DNA of 64,000 nt from assembly GCA_944325335.1 (NCBI GenBank), contig CALUZR010000005.1, positions 1 through 64,000 of the forward strand, written 5' to 3'. Shown here piece by piece: positions 17,713 through 26,924 of this stretch; the stretch's first letter is position 1, and each line of letters opens with the position of its first letter. Below the pieces are notes generated by a model. It was not told the DNA's origin, did no database searches, and was given only the letters and a program-made list of their open reading frames with translations. This stretch comes from an uncultured Parabacteroides sp. (GTDB taxonomy: Bacteria; Bacteroidota; Bacteroidia; Bacteroidales; Tannerellaceae). Made by a program: the position numbers and the translations under genes.

Positions 17713-19533
17713 ATGAACGACGATACGCTTAAACATATCAAAAGCATTCTATCCGTCATCCCGGAAAAGCCGGGGTGCTATGAATACTTTGATGAGAAAG
17801 GGACGATCATATACGTCGGGAAGGCGAAGAACCTAAAGCGGCGCGTCTCTTCTTATTTCAACAAGCAGCAGGATAGCGCCAAAACGCGCGTATTGGTAAA
17901 GCAGATACGGGACATCAAGTATTTCGTAGTCGAAACCGAAGAGGATGCATTCCTATTAGAGAACAATCTCATCAAACAATATCGTCCGCGATACAATGTA
18001 CTATTGAAAGACGATAAGACGTATCCTTCGATTGTAGTCAAGAACGAATACTTTCCACGCGTTTACTCGACAAGAAACATCGTGCGCGATGGATCGAAAT
18101 ATTATGGTCCCTACCCTTCGGTCTATACGGCCAAGGTCATGCTCCAACTCATCAAGGAACTTTATCCAATTCGCACGTGCCGGTATCCATTGACACCCGA
18201 ATCGATCCGCGAAGGAAAATACAAAGTATGTTTGGAATATCATATCAAACGATGCAAAGGTCCTTGCGAAGGATTGCAAACCCTCGAAGAGTACCAACAA
18301 AACATAACCGAGATTAAAGAAATCTTGCGGGGAAATATCTCGCAAGTGAGCAAACATCTTTTCGACGAGATGCAACGGCTTGCGGGCGAATTGAAGTTTG
18401 AAGAGGCACAAAAACTCAAAGAAAAATATGAAGCCATCGAGAACTACCGTTCGAAATCAACCGTAGTACCCCCGATGCTTCACAATATCGATGTCTTTTC
18501 GATTACAGAAAACGACCCGTCGGTATACATCAATTACCTGCATATCGGGAATGGTGCCATCGTACAAGCCTACACGTTCGAATACAAAAAGCGGTTAGAT
18601 GAAAGTAAAGAGGAATTGCTTGTGCTCGGCATCGTCGAAATGCGCCAACGTTTCCAAAGCCGGGCAAAAGAGATTATCGTTCCTTTCCCTATCGACATGG
18701 AATTGGAAGGCGTCAATATTACCATTCCCCAACGTGGAGATAAGAAGAAATTGCTCGATCTTTCCATCATGAATGGGAAGCAATACAAAATCGACAAGCT
18801 CAAACAAGCGGAAAAGTTGAATCCTGAACAACGGAATACGCGCCTTTTGAAAGAGATTCAAGAGATGCTGCATTTAAAAGAACGCCCCGTTCAAATCGAG
18901 TGTTTCGATAATTCGAATATCCAAGGGAGCGATGCGGTGGCGGCTTGCGTGGTATTTAAAATGGGGAAACCTTCGAAGCAAGATTACCGGAAATATAATA
19001 TCAAGACGGTGGTTGGTCCGGATGATTATGCCTCGATGAAGGAGGTCGTCCGGAGGCGTTACCAACGGGCTCTCGACGAGCAAACACCCCTTCCGAACTT
19101 GATCATTACCGATGGTGGAAAGGGGCAAATGGAGGTGGTTCGTTCGGTTATCGAAGACGAATTGCACCTCTCGATCCCCATCGCCGGGTTGGCCAAAGAT
19201 AGCCATCACCGCACGGCGGAATTGCTCTTCGGATTCCCGCCCGAAGTCATCGGCCTGAAGCTGGACAGTCCCCTGTTCCACCTATTGACGCGCATCCAGG
19301 ACGAGGTGCATCGCTTCGCCATCACCTTCCATCGGGATAAACGAAGCAAGAAGCAGAACCATTCCGAACTGGATGACATCAAAGGTATCGGTGAAAAGAG
19401 CAAAACGGCGCTCTTGAAGAAATTCAAAAGCGTGAAGCGCATCAAAGAGGCCTCGCTCGAAGAATTGGGCGAAGTCATCGGGCAAGCGAAAGCAAAGCAA
19501 CTAAAAGAGGGCTTAAACATAACTATAAAGTGA
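17713..19533 (+). CDS. uvrC: Excinuclease ABC subunit C
   Basis: 606 residues. The N-terminal GIY-YIG nuclease domain starts PEKPGCYEYFDEKGTIIYVG. A UVR motif lies near residues 215-245 (FEEAQKLKEKYEAI), an RNase H-like nuclease with CFDNSNIQGSDAVA is in the middle, and helix-hairpin-helix motifs (DDIKGIGEKSKTALLKKF) end the protein. UvrC makes both incisions in nucleotide excision repair. The last codons (NITIK, stop) lie inside the first unit of a 22-bp tandem repeat, so the repeat has shaped the C-terminus. Confidence 0.97.
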   Translation: MNDDTLKHIKSILSVIPEKPGCYEYFDEKGTIIYVGKAKNLKRRVSSYFNKQQDSAKTRVLVKQIRDIKYFVVETEEDAFLLENNLIKQYRPRYNVLLKDDKTYPSIVVKNEYFPRVYSTRNIVRDGSKYYGPYPSVYTAKVMLQLIKELYPIRTCRYPLTPESIREGKYKVCLEYHIKRCKGPCEGLQTLEEYQQNITEIKEILRGNISQVSKHLFDEMQRLAGELKFEEAQKLKEKYEAIENYRSKSTVVPPMLHNIDVFSITENDPSVYINYLHIGNGAIVQAYTFEYKKRLDESKEELLVLGIVEMRQRFQSRAKEIIVPFPIDMELEGVNITIPQRGDKKKLLDLSIMNGKQYKIDKLKQAEKLNPEQRNTRLLKEIQEMLHLKERPVQIECFDNSNIQGSDAVAACVVFKMGKPSKQDYRKYNIKTVVGPDDYASMKEVVRRRYQRALDEQTPLPNLIITDGGKGQMEVVRSVIEDELHLSIPIAGLAKDSHHRTAELLFGFPPEVIGLKLDSPLFHLLTRIQDEVHRFAITFHRDKRSKKQNHSELDDIKGIGEKSKTALLKKFKSVKRIKEASLEELGEVIGQAKAKQLKEGLNITIK

Positions 19534-19606
19534 AACGTTTCTAACTATAAAATGGAACGGACATAACTATAAAACGAAACGATTATAACTATATTTTTAA
19601 AAGATG
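19519..19606. repeat. Tandem dyad array G, about 3.5 x 22 bp
   Basis: Units at 19519-19540, 19541-19562 and 19563-19584, then a partial unit. Each starts with A/CTAACTATAAA and ends in a CG-containing block. The first unit overlaps the end of uvrC and the last reaches the start of dtd, so the array fills the whole gap. The same 22-bp family recurs at 58315-58365 between ispG and dut. Confidence 0.8.
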
Positions 19607-20056
19607 AGAACCGTAATACAACGCGTACAACATGCCTCTGTCACGATCGACGGGGCGTTGAAATCGAAAATCGGCAAAGGATTGCTGGTATTGGTCGGCA
19701 TTGAAGACCGAGACACTCCGCACGATGTCGAATGGCTTTGCAAGAAGATATGCCAAATGCGCATCTTCGACGATGAAAACGGGGTTATGAATAAATCGGT
19801 GGTCGATGTGGATGGTGAGATTTTGGTGGTAAGCCAATTCACCCTGCAAGCCTCCGTCAAGAAAGGAAACCGCCCTTCTTATATTAAGGCTTCCCGTCCG
19901 GAATTTGCCATCCCAATGTACGAATCTTTCTGCGCTGAAATGGGTGTGCAATTAGGGAAAGAGGTGCAAACCGGCACCTTCGGGGCGGATATGAAAGTAG
20001 ATTTATTGAACGATGGCCCGGTTACGATTTGGGTCGATACGCATAATTTGGATTAA
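19604..20056 (+). CDS. dtd: D-aminoacyl-tRNA deacylase
   Basis: 150 residues, the usual length. Family signatures SQFTLQASVKKGNRPS (about 79-94) and the C-terminal GPVTIWVDT (about 138-146) are present. The homodimer hydrolyses D-amino acids (and glycine) mischarged on tRNA, using the Gly-cisPro motif for chiral proofreading. It is followed 5 nt later by a MazG-like gene and then deoC, forming a compact three-gene unit downstream of the 22-bp repeat array. Confidence 0.96.
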   Translation: MRTVIQRVQHASVTIDGALKSKIGKGLLVLVGIEDRDTPHDVEWLCKKICQMRIFDDENGVMNKSVVDVDGEILVVSQFTLQASVKKGNRPSYIKASRPEFAIPMYESFCAEMGVQLGKEVQTGTFGADMKVDLLNDGPVTIWVDTHNLD

Positions 20057-20061
20057 ACAAG

Positions 20062-20400
20062 ATGGAAGAGAATATTACGTTCAAAGAAGCGCAAGCGCAA
20101 GTCGACGCCTGGATAAAGACCTACGGCGTGCGTTACTTCAACGAGCTTACCAATATGGCAATTCTAACGGAAGAGGTCGGCGAAGTGGCTCGTTTGATTG
20201 CGCGTATTTATGGCGAGCAATCCTTTAAGGGAAGCGACAAGCAGAAGGATTTGGCCGATGAAATGGCGGATGTCCTTTGGGTACTTATCTGCTTGGCGAA
20301 CCAAACGGGTGTCGATTTGACCTCCGCTTTCCAAAAGAATTTGCAAAAGAAAACCGAACGAGATAAAAACAGACATATAAACAATCTAAAATTAGCATAG
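20062..20400 (+). CDS. MazG-like nucleotide pyrophosphohydrolase
   Basis: 112 residues, a single all-alpha NTP-PPase domain. The metal-binding motif is visible as EEVGEVARLIAR (about 35-46) and DEMADVLWVLICLA (about 69-82). It probably hydrolyses non-canonical or excess NTPs to NMP and pyrophosphate, a house-cleaning role that fits its operon with dtd and deoC. The protein is a short single-domain form, not the long two-domain MazG. Confidence 0.88.
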   Translation: MEENITFKEAQAQVDAWIKTYGVRYFNELTNMAILTEEVGEVARLIARIYGEQSFKGSDKQKDLADEMADVLWVLICLANQTGVDLTSAFQKNLQKKTERDKNRHINNLKLA

Positions 20401-20403
20401 GAT

Positions 20404-21360
20404 ATGGAACATTCACACAATTGCCAATGTGGACACAATCATCCACATGAACACGAAGGATGGGAAGAACGTGCCGAGGAATTCTCGAAAATCAATGCAG
20501 ATAAATACCACGAGGCTTTCGGGAAATACGACTTGCCGGGAAGCGATGAAACGGTCTCTTCAGAGGTAAAAAAGCTCTTGGAGGAACATGCAGCGGAGAA
20601 CTTCACACCAGACGTTTTGAAAGAAATACACGGTTTCATCGACCTGACTTCGCTCACCAGCCTGGACACGAAGGAGAGCATTTGGAAGATGACTGAAACG
20701 GTCAACGACTTCGAAGGGACACGTCCGGACGTACCGAACGTTGCTTCGATTTGCGTCTACCCGCTCTTTGTAGAAACCGTCAAGCAAGCCCTCACGGCCC
20801 AAGAGGTAAACATCGCGTCGGTAAGCGGAGGTTTTCCCGCTTCGCAAACCTTCTCTGAAATCAAGATTGCAGAAACGGCCATGTGCGTCATGCTAGGTGC
20901 CGATGAAATCGACGTAGTGATGAACTTAGGCTATTTCATGGAAGAAAATTACGAAGATTTATGCGATGAATTGGACGAAATCAAGGAGAGTTGCCGGGAA
21001 GCTAAATTAAAAGTCATCCTCGAAACGGGCGCCTTGGCCACGGTAGAAAATATCCAAAAGGCATCCATCCTTGCGCTTTACTCGAATGCCGATTTCATCA
21101 AGACATCGACAGGGAAAGGTTATCCAGGAGCGACACCCGAAGCGGCCTACGTCATGTGCCACGTCTTGCGCAAATACTACGAATTGACCGGGAAAAAGCG
21201 GGGCATCAAAGTCTCGGGCGGCATCCGTACGGCCGAAGATGCGGTCAAGTATTATACGATTGTAAAGGAAGTATTGGGCAAAGAATGGCTCACGAAGGAT
21301 TTGTTCCGTATCGGTGCCAGTAGTTTGGTAGGCGATATTGAGCATCGCTTAGGTAAATAA
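20404..21360 (+). CDS. deoC: Deoxyribose-phosphate aldolase with His/Cys-rich N-terminal tail
   Basis: 318 residues. The TIM-barrel aldolase is clear: the Schiff-base lysine is in FIKTSTGKGYPGATPE, and GIKVSGGIRTAEDA and DEIDVVMNLG are conserved. It splits deoxyribose 5-phosphate into acetaldehyde and glyceraldehyde 3-phosphate in deoxynucleoside breakdown. The length exceeds compact DeoC by some 60-100 residues. The first 19 residues hold six His and two Cys (MEHSHNCQCGHNHPHEHEG), which could bind a metal ion; the rest of the extension is helical. It starts 3 nt after the MazG-like gene. Confidence 0.93.
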   Translation: MEHSHNCQCGHNHPHEHEGWEERAEEFSKINADKYHEAFGKYDLPGSDETVSSEVKKLLEEHAAENFTPDVLKEIHGFIDLTSLTSLDTKESIWKMTETVNDFEGTRPDVPNVASICVYPLFVETVKQALTAQEVNIASVSGGFPASQTFSEIKIAETAMCVMLGADEIDVVMNLGYFMEENYEDLCDELDEIKESCREAKLKVILETGALATVENIQKASILALYSNADFIKTSTGKGYPGATPEAAYVMCHVLRKYYELTGKKRGIKVSGGIRTAEDAVKYYTIVKEVLGKEWLTKDLFRIGASSLVGDIEHRLGK

Positions 21361-21372
21361 AATAGATACTCC

Positions 21373-21441
21373 GTCTAAAGACCGTTAGACGATGTGTCTA
21401 CTGGCCGTTAGACGGAGTGTCTACTGATCGTTAGACCGACG
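21373..21441. repeat. Tandem dyad array B, 3 x 23 bp
   Basis: Units 21373-21395, 21396-21418 and 21419-21441, with a fragment to about 21448. Each unit is bounded by inverted half-sites GTCTA and TAGAC (for example GTCTAAAGACCGTTAGAC). The array fills the space between the convergent genes deoC and the prenyl synthase and touches the latter's stop codon (21444-21446). Confidence 0.82.
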
Positions 21442-21443
21442 GT

Positions 21444-22415
21444 CTACGACTTGCGGGAAATAATATATTCCGATAATATCTTCAACGATTGCTTGGCCGG
21501 AGTATTGGGCAATTGTGCTAACAATCCAACTGCTTTTTGTTGGAATTCCTCCATCTTCTTTTCGGCATATTCGATACCGCCTTGAGCTTTGGCAAATGCG
21601 ATAAGCCGCTCGATATGTTCGTCGGTAAAATCTTTTGCCAAGATGATGCGGCGAAGCTCGTCTGCCTCTCTCCCACCCTGCCGCAGGGCGAAGAGCAACG
21701 GAAGCGTCACTTTCCCTTCCCGAATATCATTTCCGGTCGGTTTCCCGATTTGTTGCCCTTTGAAGTAATCGAATATATCATCTTTGATTTGGAAAGCATA
21801 GCCCAACTGGACACCAAAATCACGCATCAAAGCTACCCGTTCATCATCCGCACCGGCTGAAATCGCACCGATTGAAGCACACGCGGCCAAGAGTGTGGCG
21901 GTCTTCTTATAGATTACTTGCATATAGCATTGTTCGTCGAGAATACTTTCGTCGGCCGTTTCCATCTGTTTGATTTCGCCTTCTGAGAGGTCGCGTCCCA
22001 AGTCCGAGACGATGCCAATAATACGCAAATTACCCGTTTGGATCGAACGGATAAGTGCCGTAGAAAGGATATAATCGCCCACCAACACCGACACCCGATT
22101 ATCGAACAACGCATTTAAAGAAGGGACACCGCGCCGTTGCTTGGTTTCGTCGATCACATCATCATGAATTAACGTCGCGGTATGCAACAATTCCAGAAAG
22201 ACCGCCGCGTTGATCGAACTTTCCGTCACCTCACCACACGCCTTTGCCGACAAGAGTACGAGCAAAGGACGGATATGCTTTCCAGTAGCACTCAATATCT
22301 GGTCTATAGCCTTTTGCAAGAGGCGTGTCTCGCTCCTGAGCGAAGTTTCAAATTCCGTATTAAAACGGGCAAACTCCGCTGCTACCGGTTCTTCTATTTT
22401 ACTTCTATCAATCAT
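21444..22415 (-). CDS. Polyprenyl diphosphate synthase (IspB-like)
   Basis: 323 residues, all-alpha trans-prenyltransferase. The two aspartate-rich motifs are LIHDDVIDETKQRRG (first, about 87-101) and FQIKDDIFDYFKG (second, about 212-224). It condenses IPP onto an allylic diphosphate to make the long side chain of menaquinone (probably C40-C50; the chain length is not readable here). It is transcribed alone and divergent from polA. On the minus strand a -7 box TACTTTTG lies at 22434-22441. Confidence 0.92.
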   Translation of the reverse strand: MIDRSKIEEPVAAEFARFNTEFETSLRSETRLLQKAIDQILSATGKHIRPLLVLLSAKACGEVTESSINAAVFLELLHTATLIHDDVIDETKQRRGVPSLNALFDNRVSVLVGDYILSTALIRSIQTGNLRIIGIVSDLGRDLSEGEIKQMETADESILDEQCYMQVIYKKTATLLAACASIGAISAGADDERVALMRDFGVQLGYAFQIKDDIFDYFKGQQIGKPTGNDIREGKVTLPLLFALRQGGREADELRRIILAKDFTDEHIERLIAFAKAQGGIEYAEKKMEEFQQKAVGLLAQLPNTPAKQSLKILSEYIISRKS

Positions 22416-22514
22416 AATCCTCTAAATGCTTTGCAAAAGTAACAAAAAGTATCGAGTATGCGAGTTTTTTCGTACATTTACAAAAAATTGTACATCAAAA
22501 ACGTGTTAAAAGCA

Positions 22515-25271
22515 ATGAAGCTATTCTTAATCGATGCGTATGCGCTGATATATCGCGCCTATTACGCTTTCTTAAAGAACCCGCGTATCAACTCGAAAGG
22601 GATGAATACGTCGGCTATTTTTGGGTTTATCAACTCGCTGGAAGATGTGTTGAAACGAGAACAACCGACACATGTCGCCGTGGCTTTCGACCCGCACGGT
22701 CCTACGTTCCGCCACGAAGCCTTCGAGCAATACAAAGCCCAGCGGGAAGAAACGCCCGAAGTGATTCGCCAATCGGTACCGGTCATCAAGGAGATTATCC
22801 AAGCGTACCGCATTCCGATTCTTGAAGTCCCCTATTACGAAGCGGACGATGTCATCGGTACGATCGCCCATCAAGCCGCCTCCGAGGGATTCGACGTCTA
22901 CATGATGACGCCGGACAAGGACTACGGGCAACTGGTCGGTGAACATATATATATGTATAGGCCCAAATTCGGCGGAGACTACGAAGTGCTGGGCGTGGCA
23001 GAGGTATTGGAAAAATACCAGCTCGCCTCAACCAGCCAAGTCATCGACCTGCTCGGCCTCATGGGCGATACGGCCGATAATATTCCCGGATGTCCTGGAG
23101 TCGGAGAAAAGACAGCGCAGAAATTATTGGCGCAATTCGGGAGCATCGAGAATCTCCTCGCCCATACCGACCAGCTCAAAGGGGCGCAAAAGAAAAAGAT
23201 CGAAGAGAACGCCAAGCAGATCCGCTTCTCCAAATTCCTCGCGACCATCAAGACCGACGTGCCCATTACCTTCGATGCCGCCCAATGCCTCCGCGAGAAG
23301 CCGGACGAGGAGCGGCTCATCGATATTTACACGAATTTAGAATTCCGTACATTCGTGAACAAACTCCGGAACGAGTCCTCGCCTACTCCGGACGCGAACC
23401 CGCTCCAGTTTGATTTATTTGCGACCGATTCCCCGAGCGATTCCAAAAATTCGACTCTCGCGGACTTAACGAGCACGCCTCACTCCTATTATCTGGTTGA
23501 TTCCGAGGAAAAACAGGCCGAATTAGCCCGCCTTTTGGAGGGTCAGGAATATTTTGCGTTTGACACAGAAACGGAAGGACTCGATCCGCTCACGGCGCAT
23601 TTGGTCGGTATGTCGTTCGCCATTCGTGAAAACGAGGCATGGTACGTGCCGGTTCCGGCCGGTCAAGCACAAGCGCGCGAGGTCGTCCTCCGTTTTGCCC
23701 CTGCCCTTCAAAATCCGGCCATCCAGAAAATCGGGCAGAACATTAAGTTCGACATCTTGGCACTCCGGAAGTATGGTGTCAAGGTAGCGGGGAAATTATT
23801 CGACACCATGCTGGCGCATTACCTCCTCAATCCGGAGTTGCGGCACGGAATGGATTATTTGGCGGAAACCTATCTCCATTATAAAACGGTTCCCATCGAA
23901 GATTTGATTGGTCCGAAGGGAAAGAAGCAAGGCTCGATGCGCGATGTCCCCTTAGAACAAATCAAAGAGTATGCCGCCGAAGATGCAGACATAACGCTCC
24001 GCCTCCGCAACTATTTCGCCCCTTACCTAAAGTCAGAAGGCGTCGAAAAGCTTTTCGAGGAAATCGAGATGCCGCTCGTCTACGTCTTGGCCGAAATGGA
24101 GGCCACCGGGGTGAAGCTCGACACGGAAGCGCTCCGCCAATCCTCCGAAGTTCTCACCATGCAACTCGCCTTCCTCGAACAGGAAATCCACCAACTCGCC
24201 GGCCAGGAGTTCAACATCAACTCGAACCGTCAAGTGGGCGAAGTCCTTTTCGACAAACTCCAATTGGACACGAAGGCGAAGAAGACCAAGACGGGACTTT
24301 ATAGCACCAGCGAAGAGGTATTGGAAAAGCTCCGCGCGAAGCACCCTATCGTCGAGAAGCTGCTCGATTATCGCGGACTGAAGAAACTCCTCAGTACTTA
24401 CCTCGACGCGCTTCCGGCCCTCATCCATCCGGAGACGGGGAAAATCCATACCTCGTTCAACCAGGCCGTCACCGCGACCGGCCGCCTCAGCTCGACCAAC
24501 CCGAACCTGCAGAACATCCCCGTACGCGACGAATTGGGACGCGAAATCCGCAAGGCGTTCATTGCCGATTCGGATGATTGTCTCTTCTTCTCGGCCGATT
24601 ATTCACAAATCGAACTCCGCATCATGGCGCATCTCAGTCAAGACCCGCACATGGTACAAGCCTTTTGCGAAGGGGCGGATATCCACGCCTCGACCGCCGC
24701 AAAGATTTACAATGTCCCGCTCGACGAGGTCACGCCCGACATGCGCCGCAAGGCTAAAACCGCCAACTTCGGTATCATCTACGGTATCTCCATCTTCGGC
24801 TTGGCCGAACGCCTGAGCATTCCTCGCGCCGAGGCGAAAGAGCTTATCGAAGGTTACTTCCAAACCTATCCGAACGTACGCGCTTACATGGACGAAAGCA
24901 TCCGCGTGGCGAAAGAAAAAGGCTACGTCGAAACCATCTTCAAGCGCAAACGCTTCCTGCCGGATATTAATTCGCACAACGCCATGGTGCGCGGCTATGC
25001 CGAACGTAATGCCATCAACGCGCCCATCCAAGGCAGCGCGGCGGATATTATCAAGCTCGCCATGATCCGCATCCACCAGCGTTTCGAAGAGGAAGGACTG
25101 AAGAGCCGCATGATTCTGCAAGTACACGACGAACTCAACTTCAACGTCTACCGTGAAGAGTTCGACCGCGTAAAAGCCATCGTACTGGATAGCATGGAGC
25201 ACGTCATTCCCCTCCGCGTGCCCCTTATCGCCGATTGTGGCGAAGGGCGGAATTGGCTCGAAGCGCATTAA
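22515..25271 (+). CDS. polA: DNA polymerase I
   Basis: 918 residues from MKLFLIDAYALIYRAYYA; the frame opens 19 codons earlier, but this start matches the family N-terminus. The domains are: 5'-3' exonuclease (1-290; EADDVIGTIA), 3'-5' proofreading exonuclease with an intact first motif FAFDTETEGLDP (about 350), then polymerase with DYSQIELR, RRKAKTANFGIIYG and QVHDELNF. It fills gaps in repair and removes Okazaki primers. All three activities appear intact. The gene is monocistronic. Confidence 0.97.
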   Translation: MKLFLIDAYALIYRAYYAFLKNPRINSKGMNTSAIFGFINSLEDVLKREQPTHVAVAFDPHGPTFRHEAFEQYKAQREETPEVIRQSVPVIKEIIQAYRIPILEVPYYEADDVIGTIAHQAASEGFDVYMMTPDKDYGQLVGEHIYMYRPKFGGDYEVLGVAEVLEKYQLASTSQVIDLLGLMGDTADNIPGCPGVGEKTAQKLLAQFGSIENLLAHTDQLKGAQKKKIEENAKQIRFSKFLATIKTDVPITFDAAQCLREKPDEERLIDIYTNLEFRTFVNKLRNESSPTPDANPLQFDLFATDSPSDSKNSTLADLTSTPHSYYLVDSEEKQAELARLLEGQEYFAFDTETEGLDPLTAHLVGMSFAIRENEAWYVPVPAGQAQAREVVLRFAPALQNPAIQKIGQNIKFDILALRKYGVKVAGKLFDTMLAHYLLNPELRHGMDYLAETYLHYKTVPIEDLIGPKGKKQGSMRDVPLEQIKEYAAEDADITLRLRNYFAPYLKSEGVEKLFEEIEMPLVYVLAEMEATGVKLDTEALRQSSEVLTMQLAFLEQEIHQLAGQEFNINSNRQVGEVLFDKLQLDTKAKKTKTGLYSTSEEVLEKLRAKHPIVEKLLDYRGLKKLLSTYLDALPALIHPETGKIHTSFNQAVTATGRLSSTNPNLQNIPVRDELGREIRKAFIADSDDCLFFSADYSQIELRIMAHLSQDPHMVQAFCEGADIHASTAAKIYNVPLDEVTPDMRRKAKTANFGIIYGISIFGLAERLSIPRAEAKELIEGYFQTYPNVRAYMDESIRVAKEKGYVETIFKRKRFLPDINSHNAMVRGYAERNAINAPIQGSAADIIKLAMIRIHQRFEEEGLKSRMILQVHDELNFNVYREEFDRVKAIVLDSMEHVIPLRVPLIADCGEGRNWLEAH

Positions 25272-25282
25272 GGAATTAATAA

Positions 25283-25339
25283 TTAACAATGAACAATTAA
25301 AAGCGGTTTGTGCAGTCGCTTTTAATTGTTCATTGTTAA
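25283..25339. repeat. Perfect 23-bp inverted repeat downstream of polA
   Basis: Arms 25283-25305 and 25317-25339 are exact reverse complements around an 11-nt loop. The arm starts TTAACAATGAACAATTAAAA. There is no T run, so it is more MITE-like than a standard terminator, although it could stop polA transcription. Array C follows at 25375. Confidence 0.85.
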
Positions 25340-25374
25340 CGACTAAAAGTTCACGATATGCCATGAAATTCTCT

Positions 25375-25458
25375 ATCTTTAGCCTAAAGATACATATCTG
25401 CAGCCTAAAGATGCTTATCTTCAACCTAAAGATATATATCTGCAACTTAAAGATAGAC
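25375..25458. repeat. Tandem dyad array C, 4 x 21 bp (same family as array A)
   Basis: Units 25375-25395, 25396-25416, 25417-25437 and 25438-25458. The 17-bp cores are ATCTTTAGCCTAAAGAT (perfect dyad), ATCTGCAGCCTAAAGAT, ATCTTCAACCTAAAGAT and ATCTGCAACTTAAAGAT. It is the inverted counterpart of array A, 16 kb away. It sits between convergent genes. The remaining bases to 25570 show nothing I can name. Confidence 0.85.
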
Positions 25459-25570
25459 TTTCTTTCGTAAGGTCATACTTTTTTCCTGCCGGCCATCCAA
25501 GTTTTCTTCCCCGATTACCGGACATTTTTCCCTATCTGTTTTCTTATTGGACTCACGTTAAATCGATTAA

Positions 25571-26686
25571 TTATTCAAGTTCCACTTCCAATAACCAAAA
25601 GTTGTCTTCCTCGTTGACGCCTTCTTCTTGGATAAACTCCGCTGGAATCTGAAATAACAGTACCGAATCGGTATCTCCTTCACAACAGATCAGTGTGGCT
25701 AAAAATCGGTTATCTTTTGTATGAATAATATCATTCTCTATTGAAGAGAAATGGAAAGTTTGATAACCCGTAGAAGAAAGAAGCGTCAGCAAATAGTCCC
25801 GGTTCGGAGCCATCCAAGTAAATGCACCTTTACTTCCAACTGCACGGACGGTGGATAGTAGCGTATAAGATTCCTCCAAACGGTCATATTGTTCTAAATC
25901 CCCGTATCGGTCATAATAATCTTGGCTTATGCTGGGCGTCAGCACATTTTCCAGCGGTTGCAATATCGGTTGTAGAAAACAATCATCCGCCTCAGGATCG
26001 TAGACAATGGCAGTTTGCGTATCGCCTAATTGGTAAGCCACTTTCCCTTGATAAGTAAAGAATTGATTGAATTTGTGAGCGGAATTGGCCAAGTCTTTCT
26101 CATAAAAACTTTTCCGGATATTACCATCCAAATCACAGATATGGAATATGCAATCATCCGAAGTAATAACTAACAAGGTACGATCATTGACATAATGGAA
26201 TTGATGGATATAGGAATCCGTCTGTATCCTACGTACAAAATCCCCGGATTGCGCATCATAGATTTGCCATCCAGAAGCTCCTGAAATCCATACTTCGAGT
26301 TCCCCTCCGGACGAAGGAACGACATCAAAATCGGCTATTTCCGCATATTCGCCTGGTCCATTGCCTTGATGGGCAATCCGATGAAGGAAACGCCCTTCTT
26401 GGTTAAAACACAAGATGGTATTTTCAGATTGTATATAAAAACAGGAATCCCGTTTGATGATTTTGTTGCCCCGCCCACCGATGAGCGAAGCATCGTTCGT
26501 TTCTAACGGTATCAAACGATAATGAGGAAAAATAGACGACAATTCGACCTTTTCAGAAGCCACCGACATATAATCCCCCAATGGGAAAAGCGGCTCTTCC
26601 GTACATCCTTCATTCGACGTACAGGCTGATAATAATACCGTAATGCCTATTAAGCAGCATGTTATTACTTTATTCATCATACGCAT
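25571..26686 (-). CDS. Six-bladed beta-propeller lipoprotein
   Basis: About 371 residues (an ATG two codons on is equally possible). A signal peptide ends in the lipobox VLLSAC. The family pattern is visible: FPHYRLIPLET near residue 55, the first blade with a disordered-substrate-like IIKRDSCFYIQSENTILCFNQEGRFLHRI split across strands, and the hallmark HQGNGPGEYAEIADF. These proteins are common in Bacteroidetes next to NVEALA peptides, but the function is unknown. This copy is 10 kb from the main island. A -7 box TAACTTTG on the minus strand lies at 26714-26721. The gap 26687-26924 holds nothing else I recognise. Confidence 0.8.
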   Translation of the reverse strand: MRMMNKVITCCLIGITVLLSACTSNEGCTEEPLFPLGDYMSVASEKVELSSIFPHYRLIPLETNDASLIGGRGNKIIKRDSCFYIQSENTILCFNQEGRFLHRIAHQGNGPGEYAEIADFDVVPSSGGELEVWISGASGWQIYDAQSGDFVRRIQTDSYIHQFHYVNDRTLLVITSDDCIFHICDLDGNIRKSFYEKDLANSAHKFNQFFTYQGKVAYQLGDTQTAIVYDPEADDCFLQPILQPLENVLTPSISQDYYDRYGDLEQYDRLEESYTLLSTVRAVGSKGAFTWMAPNRDYLLTLLSSTGYQTFHFSSIENDIIHTKDNRFLATLICCEGDTDSVLLFQIPAEFIQEEGVNEEDNFWLLEVELE

Positions 26687-26924
26687 TCACTCTTTACTTT
26701 TCCAAACGAATCACAAAGTTAGCGATTCTTCCGGAATATTCCCATAGTGTATGCCTCTTGGCCGATGGAAAAACCGTTTCAAACCATTTATTTCATAGTT
26801 ATATCCTCTTTCTTTTACAGGCATAAATCCCGCCCTTTAAGGTTATAAAATAAGGAAGAGTCAATTCACCATTACTCGCTATATAATAATCAGTTATCTC
26901 GGAGGTGAAAGATAAGTTTTGAAA

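Noticed and set aside
25237..25470. Open frames through array C with repeating KIxICxLK
   Set aside because: 21-bp units keep frames open on both strands by arithmetic; they overlap polA and no start signal is seen.
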